Origin: Embiotoca jacksoni
Lineage: Eukaryota > Chordata > Actinopteri > Embiotocidae
Direction of reading: 5' to 3'
NCBI GenBank assembly: GCA_022577435.1
Contig: JAKOON010000006.1
Location: 16,336,001-16,400,000 of the forward strand
Length of the DNA stretch: 64,000 nt
The notes beneath the pieces are model-generated. The model was not told the DNA's origin. It worked only from the letters and a program-made list of their open reading frames with translations, and did not search any database. Below, piece after piece: positions 37,201 through 49,500 of this stretch. Each line of letters starts with the position of its first letter. The first letter of the stretch is position 1. Made by a program: the position numbers and the translations under genes.

Positions 37201-38219
37201 CACATGCATGCATACATGCACACTCACAAGAACATGCATGTACACATACACACTCACAGATGTGGTCTTGCTGACATCCCACAAAGGTCAGCTATCAATA
37301 ACGGTCTAAATTTGTACACCTTTAAAGTTGACAGAAAAATAACCCTTTATGAATGTGTTAACAACAAAATAGCACTGCAGCTTTCAAACTGTTCATATTC
37401 GTTGTTAATGTAACTTCAGTTATTTATATTTAAGATGGCATGTTAATGAACATCCAGTAAAAAGCTCCAACATCCTGCTGCATGACCTAATAAAACATTG
37501 TCAGTTATATATACTACACTAAATCAACCGACTTAAAAATGTATCAGAAAATAGTTTTGTGCTTGCATCAAATGTATATGTTGGCCCCAAAATGAGTAAT
37601 CTACAGATTAGAAGCACTGCATCATTTTTTTTTTTTATTGGTGTCATTATTAGGTTCGACATAAAACAGCAGTGCTTTGCTGCTTTTCCATTCATTAAAT
37701 GCTGGGTAGCTGAACACAGATAGTTCAGAGAGGATTGTATTTGTCAGACAGTGTATTTACAAAAGGCTAGATGTGTTTCTGAAGAGCCATTTCATGAGAT
37801 TGAAGGGTCAATTTTGTTTGGCTTTGTGTGTGATTTTTTGTTTGTTTTTGTTTTGTTTTGTATAAACCTACTAGACCATCTCTAAAGGTTTTAAGAATTT
37901 ATAAGAAAAGGCTGCTTGCATTCACTTCAGGGCATTACACTCCAAATCAGCAGATCCATGTCTCTGATGTTGCACTTCATTAGTCATAATGGACTGGAAC
38001 AGATCATAACGGCAACTTATAACAACAAGTATAAGATGGATAGATAGATGGTTTAACAATGGATGTTTTAGAACATATGAGATATAAACAAATCACTGCT
38101 GATTGTTTAAATGTTGTGTTTTCTGGCATGGTCACAGGATACCACTATCACACACTGACGATAAGGTACTAGATCCAGTCTGTAAATAATTGAATAGCTC
38201 TGTGTAGGAGAGAGAGACA

Positions 38220-38220
<1 letters not shown>

Positions 38221-38252
<32 letters not shown>
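38221..38252. repeat. (AC)n microsatellite
   Basis: About 16 AC units following GAGAGACAG, inside the SORBS2 intron. Confidence 0.95.
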
Positions 38253-38255
<3 letters not shown>

Positions 38256-39041
38256 AGAGAATTCCACAGCAAAGCCATCAGAAATCAAGACACGTTTTGC
38301 TTATTGAAGACTGAGTTAAAACAAATATAATTTGTATTACAGGGAAAGAAAAACCCATAATTCAGTTCACTGGCACCTACCCAGCAAAGGCGGCAGACCT
38401 GACAGCAAAAATGTCACTTTTAATTTAAAAAGTTGTGTGTAAAAACCAACACTATGTCAGCGCTGATATAAATCCACACCTATCACAGTTGAGCACTTCC
38501 AGATCATTGCAGGATCTTGCTGCCACCAAAATCATTTCAGCTCTTGTCAACAACTGAAAAAAAATAGCCCCCCCAGTGTTCACTGTGCTGCGTGGATGCA
38601 CCACTTTGATTGATAATTGGTAGAAGCCAGCTCACTGCAGACACTCTCATCTAATATACCTCACTACATTTTGGTTGTTGGCTACTAAGATTTGTAATGT
38701 TATCCTCTTTAAAAAAAAAAAAAACATTTAAAAAAAAAAAGTACACCAGGGAACAAAAATAATACATCTTCAAGCATTACTGTCGACAAACAAAATGTCG
38801 ACAGGACAAAAGTCCTTGTTTAACCCACATCTCCAAACTCACCAGTTAATCTCTGTTTACACTTGCCTCGGTGTGTAATATGGATAATGAAAACTGAGGT
38901 CTCTCTTCTTTGCTTTGTAACCCCCATTCAAAACATTCACTTCTACCAGGAAGTCCAGCTGTAACTTAATTACAATTTATTAATAGCGTAAAAAAAATGT
39001 CCCTCAACATAGTTTGATCACAACAAGGTTTGCTGCCAGGG

Positions 39042-39043
<2 letters not shown>

Positions 39044-39086
<43 letters not shown>
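39044..39086. repeat. (AC)n microsatellite
   Basis: About 21 AC units just upstream of the CpG island. Confidence 0.95.
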
Positions 39087-39089
<3 letters not shown>

Positions 39090-39345
39090 GCATGACATTT
39101 CCGGCACAGCTCTATTCCTAAGCATGACTTCTTGTTAATCACTCCCCCAATTTAGACGCGGGGCCTGACACCGCCTGACTGTATTATTGTCACGTCCCAA
39201 CCATTACCACACGGTCTGGAGAGCCTCCGCTAACTTTCAGCACCTCGCGTCGGGAGTCCTTTCTGCTGCGGACAGCAGACGGAGGGCCACGCTCCTGTCA
39301 GCGAGCTGCGCGCGGGCCTCTGCGAGCACTGATTGAACTGCGGTC

Positions 39346-39359
39346 GTTGCCATGGCTAC
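39346..39359. promoter_or_regulatory. RFX X-box-like motif
   Basis: GTTGCCATGGCTAC matches 13 of 14 positions of the palindromic X-box GTTGCCATGGCAAC bound by RFX factors. It sits in the left half of the CpG island, upstream of the predicted first-exon donor. This is a sequence match only. Confidence 0.45.
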
Positions 39360-40040
39360 ACGAAGACCCAATGAGAAGCTCGCGGTAGACTGTCGCTGAA
39401 TGAAAATAACAGGGGCCATTTTGCGCACGAAGCCGCGGCATCATTGACTGATAATATTTAAAAAAATAAAAAAATAAATTTAAAAAAACCGGAAACGGAG
39501 GAAGATTCAGTCCATTTGTGGACTGACGCGGCTGCTTTTTAGAGTCGGGAGAGCGACTGACCGGCGCATGTAAGTCAAGAAAGGCATGCGGCGGTGAACT
39601 GACCGCGCTGCCTTCTCCTTGAGAGGTTTTTCAGTGTCCCGAGGACCGGGGGACAGGGGACCGGGGACCGGGCAGCTTCACCGCTTCTACCCGAGGCCCG
39701 ATGACCCCCGACGGAGGGACTTACCTTTAACCGGCCACCGACACCGGCGACATCCATGCGCGTCGAAAAAAAACAAAAAAAAACAGGTGTACGGTTTCAT
39801 CACCCCGCCGGCTCCCGAGTCGCTGTGTTGTTGTTTTTTTCTTGTTGTTTTTTTTTTTTGTGTCACTTCTGCTCTTGTTCGACTGAGGACTTAAAAGTCA
39901 GTTCACGTGAAAAACGTCGATTACTTTCACGATACGTTTCTGAACGTGTCGACGGGGGAGGCGGCGGCGCTTTTAAGGTAAGCACACACGGTATCAGCGG
40001 TGTCGCTACGGGGCCGTGTTATCTCTCTCCCACCGACCCG

Positions 40041-40070
40041 CGGCTCGGCTCGGCTCGGCTCGGCTCGGCT
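40041..40070. repeat. (CGGCT)6 pentamer tandem repeat
   Basis: Six perfect CGGCT units, flanked on both sides by CCGACCCGCGGCT, about 65 bases after the CpG-island first-exon donor. A run of 14 C follows at 40173-40186. Confidence 0.95.
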
Positions 40071-42142
40071 CCGACCCGCGGCTCCGGCGTCATGTCGCTG
40101 TGTTTGAGCAGGTAAACGGGCTGTTTTTCACTGGTTTTCACTGGTTTTTAAGTGCGTTACGAGCAACACTGACCCCCCCCCCCCCCGTAGTTACAATCGG
40201 CGAGCAAATGAAGCGTCTCGTCCGGGATGCGGGTCGCCACGCTGTCCATTAAAGTGCATCCCAGCGGATTTCTGTTTCCAGTGCGTTAGAGGAAGATGGG
40301 ACTGGGGATGATGTTTAATGCTGAAACCACAGGCTGTAAAGCTGCGGGAAGACGACCGCTTAAACATTAGCGGTGCGGCCCGTCCGCGTGAGGGCATTTA
40401 TGTGGGGGTAACAAACAGCTGGCGTAAACTGAAATATCCACATTTAACCTACATCCTAAATGCTTCGGGTAATCTCTATTGTTAGCCTGCACTTGCGAGT
40501 ATACAGTGGTGCAGTACAGCGTTAAAGTGCTTACTCGGGTCTGTATTTTGAATGTATGACACCGGTCTATCTTGTTCCGATCCTTAATCACAGGTGTGTC
40601 CCGTGGAGCTACTTTAATTAATGAAGAGTATCTTTAAAATACTTTTTTCTACATCTGATGTGTAGTTGGTATTATGAAGGCTGATGCCTCACGGGAGCTA
40701 TGAAGTCATTGTTGAGGTACAGTTGTTTTTTTGTTTTTTTGTTTTTCCCCTCATTCTTGGTACAAGAATGATTACGTCGACCTGCTATTAGAGGTTTATT
40801 CAGTGTTTCTTAGCGAGGATGAGAATCCATAAGGCGCTGAGTCGGATCATATTTTGAGACCAATGTGTTGCTTTGTTTGGCTGTCTTTCCTCCAGCTGTG
40901 TATCCCAGTTTTCACAATGAGCAAATAGCAATTGAAAACCCCTGGATATTATTGGGGGGCTATTTGCTAACTGGTATAAAAGGGATGATGTAATGAGGAA
41001 ACACTCGAAAGGGCCAGCAGCGACAGATGCTATCTGTGAGACCCATTAATACCCATACAATACACCCATACAATGCTGGGTGAGCAGCAAGAGTTGGGGA
41101 GGTGTTCAGGATGCACAAAGTGTAACGCTGTCACTCCGGGAGCCTCATACCACCCCCACTGACACACACCTGCCCTGTGTGAGTGCTGTGTTGTGGGCTT
41201 TATTGGACCGGGGCTTTGATGTAGTATTTTATGTATTTCTATGACTGCATGCTTGTGTCTGGCAGAGAGGAAGCAACACAGCGGGATGTAATATGACAAG
41301 CAACAGTTGGCTGCTATCTGTCTCACAGGGGAGAGGGGGGGGGGGGGGGCGCTGCACCAAATAAACAGCCTTTCATAGAGGCTTAAATATACACACTTAA
41401 TGAGCGATCGTAGCATTTTGACTTGATTGATGGTCAATGAGCCAGGACGTATGTCTCTGTTAGAGTTAACTCAGTCGCACATGCCAGTTTAGAGTTACTG
41501 CGAGAGACAGTTTGCTGGGCATGTATGTTTGAGTGAGAGGTGAGAGGATCAAGGCAGGCCAACATGGGATCAGAGCATGTGATACATTTCTCCTGAAAGT
41601 ACTGGATGTAACAGGGGAGGGAGTTACTCCCACTGTTTACGTTCTCGCTCCTTCTCTCTCTAGCTCTCCCACACATACAAACACACCCTTTTAATTTTCC
41701 TTTGTCTGTTTATTTCTTTGTTTTGGTGCTCTCTCTTGTCTCATTGTCCCTCTACAGTGTTTCCTCATTTATCTCCCCCTCTCACTGCCCTTCTTCAGAA
41801 GCTGATGTCATGGCTCAAGTGGCGTGTGAAGAGCTTGCCTAATTCTTAGTCTCGCTGATAAAAGACACTGCCTGCAGGACATGTATGCTCCCTGATCTTT
41901 CTCAGTGACCTTCAGCTGTTACCATACTATTTGGTGGCGATGACTTTTTATTCTCGCAGCCTTTTTTTCTTTAATATTTTACTTGAGCGGATGATTGTAT
42001 GTACATGTTCATAGCTTCCTAACTGGCATATCCGCTGTACAGTATAGCGTTCGTATCGTTATCATTGCAAGAATTAACACTCAACACAATGGTGATCTCT
42101 TCTTGTTCTGTCCACAGTGGTTCACGCAGTGGCACATTACCC

Positions 42143-42345
42143 ATCCATTAGCGATACCCGCTTTTCCTATCCCAGCTGACCCTACAGGTCACTAGTCCAT
42201 CACAGGGCCAACACACACAGACAGACAGACAGACGGACATCCACCCTCACATTCACACCTGCAGCCACTTGAGAATCAATTTGAGTAGCATCACCAGTCT
42301 GCATGCACGTCTCTGGACTGTGGGAGGAAGCCATAGCACCTACAT
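42143..42345 (+). mobile_element. degenerate copy of a common teleost interspersed repeat
   Basis: It contains the strings TATCCCAGCTGACC, TCCATCACAGGGCCAACACA, CACATTCACACCTGCAG and GGACTGTGGGAGGAAGCC in this order. They are the hallmark blocks of a high-copy dispersed repeat in many fish genomes. This copy is diverged and truncated, with an inserted (CAGA)n run. The class was not resolved. Confidence 0.6.
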
Positions 42346-44943
42346 AAATCTAGTGAATGTGCATTTGATGTATGATAATCAAATATGAAACGTTTTATTA
42401 GCAAATACAGAAAGATTGAATAAATGCTTAATGTTATAAGGAACATGATCATTGTATTCTTGATTGTAGAAAGAAAACTATATATATATTTTTTTTTTTT
42501 TTTTTTTAAAAAAGGTTTTATTATACAGCAGAAAAATATTTGATTATCTTGTACATCTTTACTTTAGCTTGTCCTGCCAAACTATGATCCTTTTATAAAA
42601 TGCAATCATTGTCCGTATTATTTCAGCCCTATACATTTTAATTGATGCTTTTCAGTACTTGTAAGAAAAAAACACAAGTTTATTGCAGCACTATACGAAG
42701 GCTGTATTTAAAAGAAGCTTCAAAATAGTTGAGGGTCTGGACCTGTTTTAAACAACACAACACAGTTGAAGTAATAGTGTGTCCTGCTAAATTACAAGGA
42801 ACCCTGAGCACACGGGTCGGTTACATTTAGCAAATGCACTCTGTTACACGTCAGACAATGATGTTGGTCAATGTTAGCTGCTGCCTGATGTTTGCGAATT
42901 ATGGTGAATGGAGGAACACATGCAAAATTTGAACTTAGTTTTCAACATGTATGTTTATTGTGAACAAAAACGCGCGAAGCAACATAGTTTTTCGCTGCTG
43001 TAGCATCGAGTTAATTATCCATCAAAATTGACAATACAGACGTATACTTCGAGAAGTTGGATACACCAATCAAAAAGGTAATCTGTCCATTTCTTTTCTT
43101 AAATTACATCTAAAAATTGTGTTAAGTCTATCAACATATAACATATTGGAGTTCCTATCTCATATTCCACGTGTCCTCTTCCAGAGTCACAAAATGTTGG
43201 CACCGTCTAAGAGTTTGACGTATTTGTGGATATACTTTTCCTTTTTTGATCTTCTCCCAGGTTTAAGTGTTTTCCAGTAAGTGACACTCACTACATGCAC
43301 AGCTCTCTCTCTGCTTTTTATATCCTGCCACTTACTTAACTGGGAATGGCGGGGCCTTGCAGAAGCTGATAATGAATTAGGTGTTGAAACTGTACGGGTG
43401 AGACCATGTCGACGCGGCTACTGTAGTCCAGAGTGGCTCATAGGTCAAAGTGTCGGTGTGTTTGAGTGGGAGTTTGTGTCAGTCACTATAAAAATAGTTT
43501 GCTCCGGTACTTAAATGAGATCATTCCTAAGCTGCTGCTGTGTCATGTTGGTTTTAATTGTTTTTGTAAATCATTCGCACGCAAAACGTGTTAGGACATG
43601 CTTTTGCAACTCGGGATTAAGTTAGAATGAACGATGGTTGTGACCCGTAACAATTAAATCCCATCCATCAAACTTGAGAAACTTTTTTGTAGATGGTGCT
43701 GGTCCTCTTTTGTAAAGTGTCATGTAGGTGGTCTGTAGTTAATCGTGTCCCTAATTGGACTTAAGAATTCATCGGTCCCCTGATACTGCCCTGATTTTTT
43801 TTTACACCCGAGGTTACATCATTAGCACCTGACAGTTGTCAGATTTTCACCATACCTCGGTGATCCTTGGCATGTGACCAGAAGTTTCTGAAGGCCAGCT
43901 GCTGTTTGATTGTCTGCTCTGCTGACACTGATCACTGCAGCGGGCTTTACAAACCCCAAGGTCTGCAGCGTAGGCGCAAGGGGGACATAGCTGCACAAGT
44001 GTTAGTTATCATTGGAGCCATTTGTACCCACGTAAAAAGGATTTTTACATTTCCACTTCATCACTGGCCCGATGACAGCAGACACACACAGTGTTGGTCC
44101 AGGACAACTCAACCGAGTCCGTCCATGTTTGATTTAAAGGTTGGCAACACGTTGGCACTTGGCTGAACTCGTGCATGAGTTTAGCATTGTACCTTTGTAG
44201 CCTTAAACTAAAATGCTCGTTACTTACCATGTTAAACGTATTGTTATTGAGACTCGGGAACAGTGGGCCCATTTAATATGTAGACCCCGATTGTTTGTAA
44301 TTATTTGCATGCAATCTAAACAGTCAGAAAACTAAAGTAATGTCACCTCACCGTTTCCTTATTTAGAGTTAGTTGATTTAAACAGAATTAAACATCAGTA
44401 ACTTTTTTTTGGGGGGGGGGCTGTCTGATTGTTGGGGAAAACAACTCACTGCTCAGGACTTGATGGAGCTGCGTTACAATGACTAAATCGATTTTCCTTT
44501 TGTAGTGACTGCCGAACTCTTTCTGGACCCAACTGCGCAATAATTTGTTAGTTGAGAATTTGTATGCCTGTTTTTGTTTTATTGTAGCAAATGTGTTTGA
44601 AGGGTGAAAGATGGATGCTTTTGCATATTGCACAGTAGCTGCCTGGCTGGGTTTAGGTATCCAGGCTCTAAGTATGAGATGCTAATAGCAGTAGTTACAT
44701 CATCATTCTGGGAATAGCAGGGAGTCGGGGGTCTAGAGGTGCTTCTGGCTGACCTCTCTCCTGTGTATATTCAGCCTGTGTGTGTATGTGTGTGGTCATT
44801 TCCAAATATACATTCCCGTATGGATTACACAGCAGGAATAGTATTAATATCACAGGTGAGTGGACACATAATTTGTATTTATATTTACAGCCTGATGTGA
44901 CACTGACAGAATATGGTTTATTGACATGGATAAAAAGAAAAGA

Positions 44944-45017
44944 GTGTGTGTGTGGTGTGTGTGTGTGTGTGTGTGGTGTGTGTGTGGTGTGTGTGTGTGT
45001 GTGTGTGGTGTGTGCGC
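44944..45017. repeat. imperfect GT/GGT tract
   Basis: Alternating TGTG and GGTGTG units over about 75 bases. It is a variable, slippage-prone low-complexity tract that creates spurious Cys/Val frames. Confidence 0.85.
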
Positions 45018-45655
45018 ACGCCTGTCATGTAGTTGTGTGTTCATTTGCACATGTCTGAGCGACCCTTCTTGACAGGCAGTCAAACCGTCAGCAACTGAAA
45101 GTGAAAGAAAATCTCGTGAGAACAATTTGACACTCGTGTCAGTTTCCGTGTGGAGAGGGACACTTTACATAGGCGCACATCGAAGATCCTTGTAGCCACT
45201 GTGTCGCATTAAAACCTGGGAATAAAGATGAGTGTATAGAGGCGTCGGCTCACGCTCACCGCTATCCTAACTTGGCAAAGGTGTGTCTACCTGTTGGAAT
45301 ATACAATTACCACGTATATGTGTGTGTGTTGGTGTTTGTACATGTGAATGTGTGCTCCGACATAGTCTTTGCGTGCATGTGTGTGCATGTACAGCATATA
45401 CTGTGTGGTATGCACGCATGCAAACATGTGTGCGTGTGGTAAAATAGAGATGGTCAGGCCTGTCACTTAGCCCCCACCCATTTACACTGCGGGGGGGGGT
45501 AACTTTCCAGTCTCATAGAAGAGCATGCCTGCGTCTGAAAATAGCCGTATCTGATCACTGCTTCACCCAAACAGGGAACTCTCTTTCCCTGTCACTCCCT
45601 CTCTTTGGCGCTCTCTCTAACTTTCTCCTTGTTCTGTTGTCTCTGTGTTTCCCAG

Positions 45656-45835
45656 GCATTAAACGGGGTGAGGTCTGGGAATAGAGCTTGACCAGAAGGA
45701 GAGACGTGTCCTGAGCAGAGGGAAGGAAAAGAATCGGAAAAGAAGAAGAGAAAGAGAAGAAGGAGCACAAACTTTCTGGCTCACCTCTACACCTGACTCC
45801 TCTTAGCGAGTGTCCTGTCTTTTGGTTTTATGACG
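45656..45835 (+). other. sorbs2: candidate SORBS2 5' noncoding exon (180 nt)
   Basis: The upstream tract TCTCTGTGTTTCCCAG is a good acceptor, and ATGACG/GTACGT a fair donor. The interior (45690-45770) is strikingly purine-rich (GAAGGA and AAGAAG units), as in exonic splicing enhancers. The ATG at 45830 leads only two codons before the donor. Spliced to 58521 it does not stay open into the SORBS2 frame, so this is read as an untranslated or alternatively used exon. There is no protein evidence. Confidence 0.35.
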
Positions 45836-46542
45836 GTACGTTTTACATTTCTTTGCTTGATGGACTGCTGCACCTGCACTCTGTTGTTTGGGGAGGCAGG
45901 TCAGGCTTTTAGGGTTAAATGTCACAAAAGATACTCATATGACAGTGATACTCAATACATTTGCATGCCATAACACAGGACAACATCTTTCTTAAATGAT
46001 TTTAAGATTATAGATTAACCAGTATTCTTCCGGTTTAATTAACCTCTTCCACACCAGAATATTTATCATATTTCAATATGTTTTAAAGTGATTTATTTTG
46101 AAAGTGTTTCCTTAATGTCACCCTTAAATACACAGACATTGTTGTGCTGTCAATTGTCACACATCTATATTTACTTGTTATGAACACATGATGCTTTCGA
46201 CAGAATGTAAATTAAAAGAGATCTGAATAGATTTTACAGCCCAAACACCAAAAGGGAATTGTGATCTGTTCTGCCAGAGGCCACAATTATAGACCAAGTG
46301 TAGAATTTTTGTCTTTTGTGACAGTTGACAGGGGAAATGGTGTCAAATAAAAACTGTGGTTTCTACCATGGTCACCTCAGAAATAGCTTCAGGAAATAAC
46401 TTAGATTGCAGTTTTGACGGTTGAAAGGTTTTATGCCTGACCCCAGCAGATTTATTTGTTTGACATTTTCACAACAACAAAAAAAAGGAACAATTAAATC
46501 TAGACAAAACAAAAATGTATACATTTCTATCAATGAGATTAA

Positions 46543-46568
46543 ATATATATATATATATATATATATAT
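46543..46568. repeat. (AT)n microsatellite
   Basis: About 13 AT units inside the SORBS2 intron. Confidence 0.92.
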
Positions 46569-49500
46569 TTAAAAAAAAATAAATAAATTCAACCCCTCAG
46601 ACCTTCCCTGTCTCCTTTCCCTTAACCTCTTACATTCCCATAATTCTGCCCCAGAATCTCCTTTTCCTCCTGTGTTCCTTTTACGTACTTCCATCTCTTG
46701 TTACAGTCTGTTTCACCGTCTCTTATTTCCCATTCAACAAAAGCAATGCACCGATCCCTCCATTAGGCCAGTCTCGGAGGTGTTGTGGAATGTCACCTTG
46801 ACCCTTCGGGTACACAGTAAGGGGTGGTTCCCAGCCTCGGTTCGTAGAACGGGCCGCTTGGTTCGCTTTCCTCTGGATCTCACGTACACAGAGACACTAC
46901 ATCTCTTCCCTGTAAGCGTCACCGGCACACCCTAATTTTGGTTGGTTCTACTGGTTTAAATCCGGTCCCAGAAAAACTTTACCTGTTGTCAGAACTCAAC
47001 CATGTTAGACTAAGATAGAGATACATTGATTGCTTGGCTAGATGTGCATCACCTGTACTGGTAGGTCTTCGACGTACAGTTTGTACTCGGTTGGAGAGAG
47101 ATTACAATGAGTCAGGTTTGAACACAGTTTTATTTACTTGTATATAAAGCACAGAATATTTTGAAGTATGCATGATCTGCGTATAAGAGAGCTGAGCGGG
47201 ACTGTCCAGAATTACTACTATATTGTTTCACTTTTCAGCACCTAATAAGTTCCCTTGTTACTGTAGCTCAGTTGTGACTCTCCTCTTCCACATTTCTTCC
47301 TGATACAGGGTATTTGCTTAAAAGCTGTTATACAAACGGACAAAGATGTTCAGAAATGATCTTATCAGAATAAAAGCAGTGAATATATGGAATACTGGCA
47401 GTAAACGGGCATCTATGTCATTCAATTTGACAAGTACAATACTATTAAAGATGCCTCTATATTTTCACAAAGATTTAAGAATATGTTGACTGAAGTTGCA
47501 GAATGGCGTCTTACCATTAACATCAACAAAGCTCTCTAAAAGGAGCCTCGTGAAAATAGAGGCAACATTTCATCACAAGGGCCAAAACCTATTGGACTGT
47601 TCTGCAAAGTGATTTACTTGTTACTTCTCATTCTTAAACTAATGAGAAATGGGTAGACTGCCATCTTCCTCAGATAATTTCTGATAGACCAGGAAAGTTT
47701 ACATTTCTCTTTGGCCTTATGTTGAATTTTAGGAATAACTAAAGCTGAAATGATCATATTTTCTTCAGAGCACATGAAGATTCCTCTGCTAGATTTGTCC
47801 AGTGTTCTGGACCACCTCAGAGGTTAAAGGGTCCTGTCTAATGGCAGTAAATATAGCACCGCTGCTAATAAAGTTCCTCTTATCTTCATGCTCGACACTT
47901 AACACTGGTACCTGGGGAATCCAGACTATGTATGGGGAATGTAATCTTAGCCACAGCTGATAGCCATTCTGCTTGTGTACCCCTTGCCTCAAATGAAAAA
48001 CTATTTTTCAAACTATTTCGTTTATTTCCAGCATTACATTTGTAAAAATGTTTTGAACGAACAACATATTAACTCATTCTTAAACAAATTAGAAATTGCA
48101 ATGTAATTTGTCGCAAATTGTCTCTCTAAGTCATCATAACTATGTACAAGAAAACCAAATACACAGTCATAAGAATTTGTTTTGGATCATTTGTAGAGGG
48201 GCAGTGATCCAAAATAATTATTTGCAGAAAACTACCTTCCTCACAAACAATATTCATAATCACCACTATTTACAAAGAATTCAGCTGGCAGGACAGAGCG
48301 AGCATTTTTATGATTCATTTCTTTGCTACTGCTTCCTTCAATCATCTTCGTTCTTTAGATAGGAACGTTTGTGAGAAAGCTCTTTTCTGCATTTTCCTGA
48401 AAGACTCCTCTTAGTTAAAACAAATATATCACATAAATATTTCTAGGTATGGGGGGGAAAAAAAGTTGGCATGTATACAGTGTTGTTTAAGCCCTCTTTG
48501 CTTGTTTTTTATGACTATGACTTGTCTATTTAATGGTATGACCTTAGATGCTCTCTCGTAGCTGCGTTAGGTGATACGTGTGGCGTTTACCTGCCGTACG
48601 TTCCTGCTGTTGAAGTGATGTCGACGTGCTCATGAAGCTCATTATCACCGAAGCATTTTAACAAGACTTCATTTGTTGCTTTCATACAACCCATTGTGAG
48701 CATAACAATGTAGTGGTTGGGTTTATCCCTCCGCTGACAGCACTACAGTTTCAACATTATTTTGAGCTGCTGAGTTTACCGTACTCCCTTCATGCAACCA
48801 TTTGAGAAAGCTGAAGCCATAACTAGAGGCCGGCTGTAACACACCATCAAAATGTCCAGTCAGGAAGAGCTCAAGCTTCATCTTTGAAATTGCTTTGACA
48901 TTCAGCTCCCACTAACATTTTCCCTCCATCTGCGTGTCCTATTATCTCCTTGTAACAGTGTCTACATTAGCTTGTTGTGTCTGTCCTAGTTTGAAGTAGA
49001 TGTAAAGCAGTGGCAGCTCTATTGTTTACTGGTGATAGTTTGTCCCCAGAAAGCTTTTTCCAGACAGCTTACATAATCCAACATGCTAATATCAATTATT
49101 TTCAACAGTACGTCTACAGTAGTAGTACATCTAACGTTTCATGTTATGATCTCTCATCCTCTCTGTATTGTGGATCTTTTCTGTTTTTCATTTGCTTTTC
49201 CACGTACTTCTTAATCGGCTCTTTCTTTGTCACTATCTCTCTTTTTTTTTTTTTTTTTTTTAATCTCTCTTCACTGTGTACATCAGAGCAGTATTCACTG
49301 TGTGCATCTTAAGTTCTATATACGAATGGGAAGATAACAAACCCACGAATTGTCACATCCAATTCATTCTTCTTCTCCCATATCCCCGACACACAGTACT
49401 CAGGCTTGGGTTACATAATTGCATTAGTGCTCTCAGGCCAGTGGCTTTGCTTGTTAGTGGTGTTGTGATGCAATCTGCAGAACACATGGTCTTCTGTTGT

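Larger units (their letters stand above)
28221..39150 (+). other. sorbs2: large SORBS2 intron, left part
   Basis: About 11 kb with no recognisable exon, RNA gene or full transposon on either strand. A 186-codon frame at 33494-34054 has no recognisable domain. A possible LINE-like 3' tail fragment (TGTAAAGCACTTTGATGATT) lies at about 34261-34280. The rest is AT-rich noncoding sequence. Confidence 0.5.
39180..40400 (+). promoter_or_regulatory. sorbs2: CpG island, candidate alternative SORBS2 promoter
   Basis: A sharp rise in GC and CpG content within an AT-rich intron: many CCCGCG, GCGCG and CCGG strings, densest at 39230-39330 and 39590-40100. It contains an X-box-like site (39346-39359) and a YY1-like core (GGCCATTTTGCGC, about 39413-39425). 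A strong donor TTTTAAG/GTAAGCAC at 39977/39978 marks the probable end of a noncoding first exon beginning near 39.5 kb. The open frames across the island are CpG-driven and show no domain. No other gene on either strand explains the island, so an internal SORBS2 promoter is the simplest reading. The SORBS2 gene has several promoters in mammals. Confidence 0.65.
40401..45655 (+). other. sorbs2: SORBS2 intron between CpG island and 45.66 kb exon
   Basis: No coding exon is recognised. It contains a 15-G run (41335-41349), a degenerate interspersed repeat (42143-42345), a poly-T stretch (42489-42506) and an imperfect GT tract (44944-45017). Confidence 0.45.

Noticed and set aside
39575..40252. 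Arg/Pro-rich frames in the CpG island as proteins
   Set aside because: GC-rich sequence produces open frames on both strands, and none has domains. The island is better explained as promoter and first exon.
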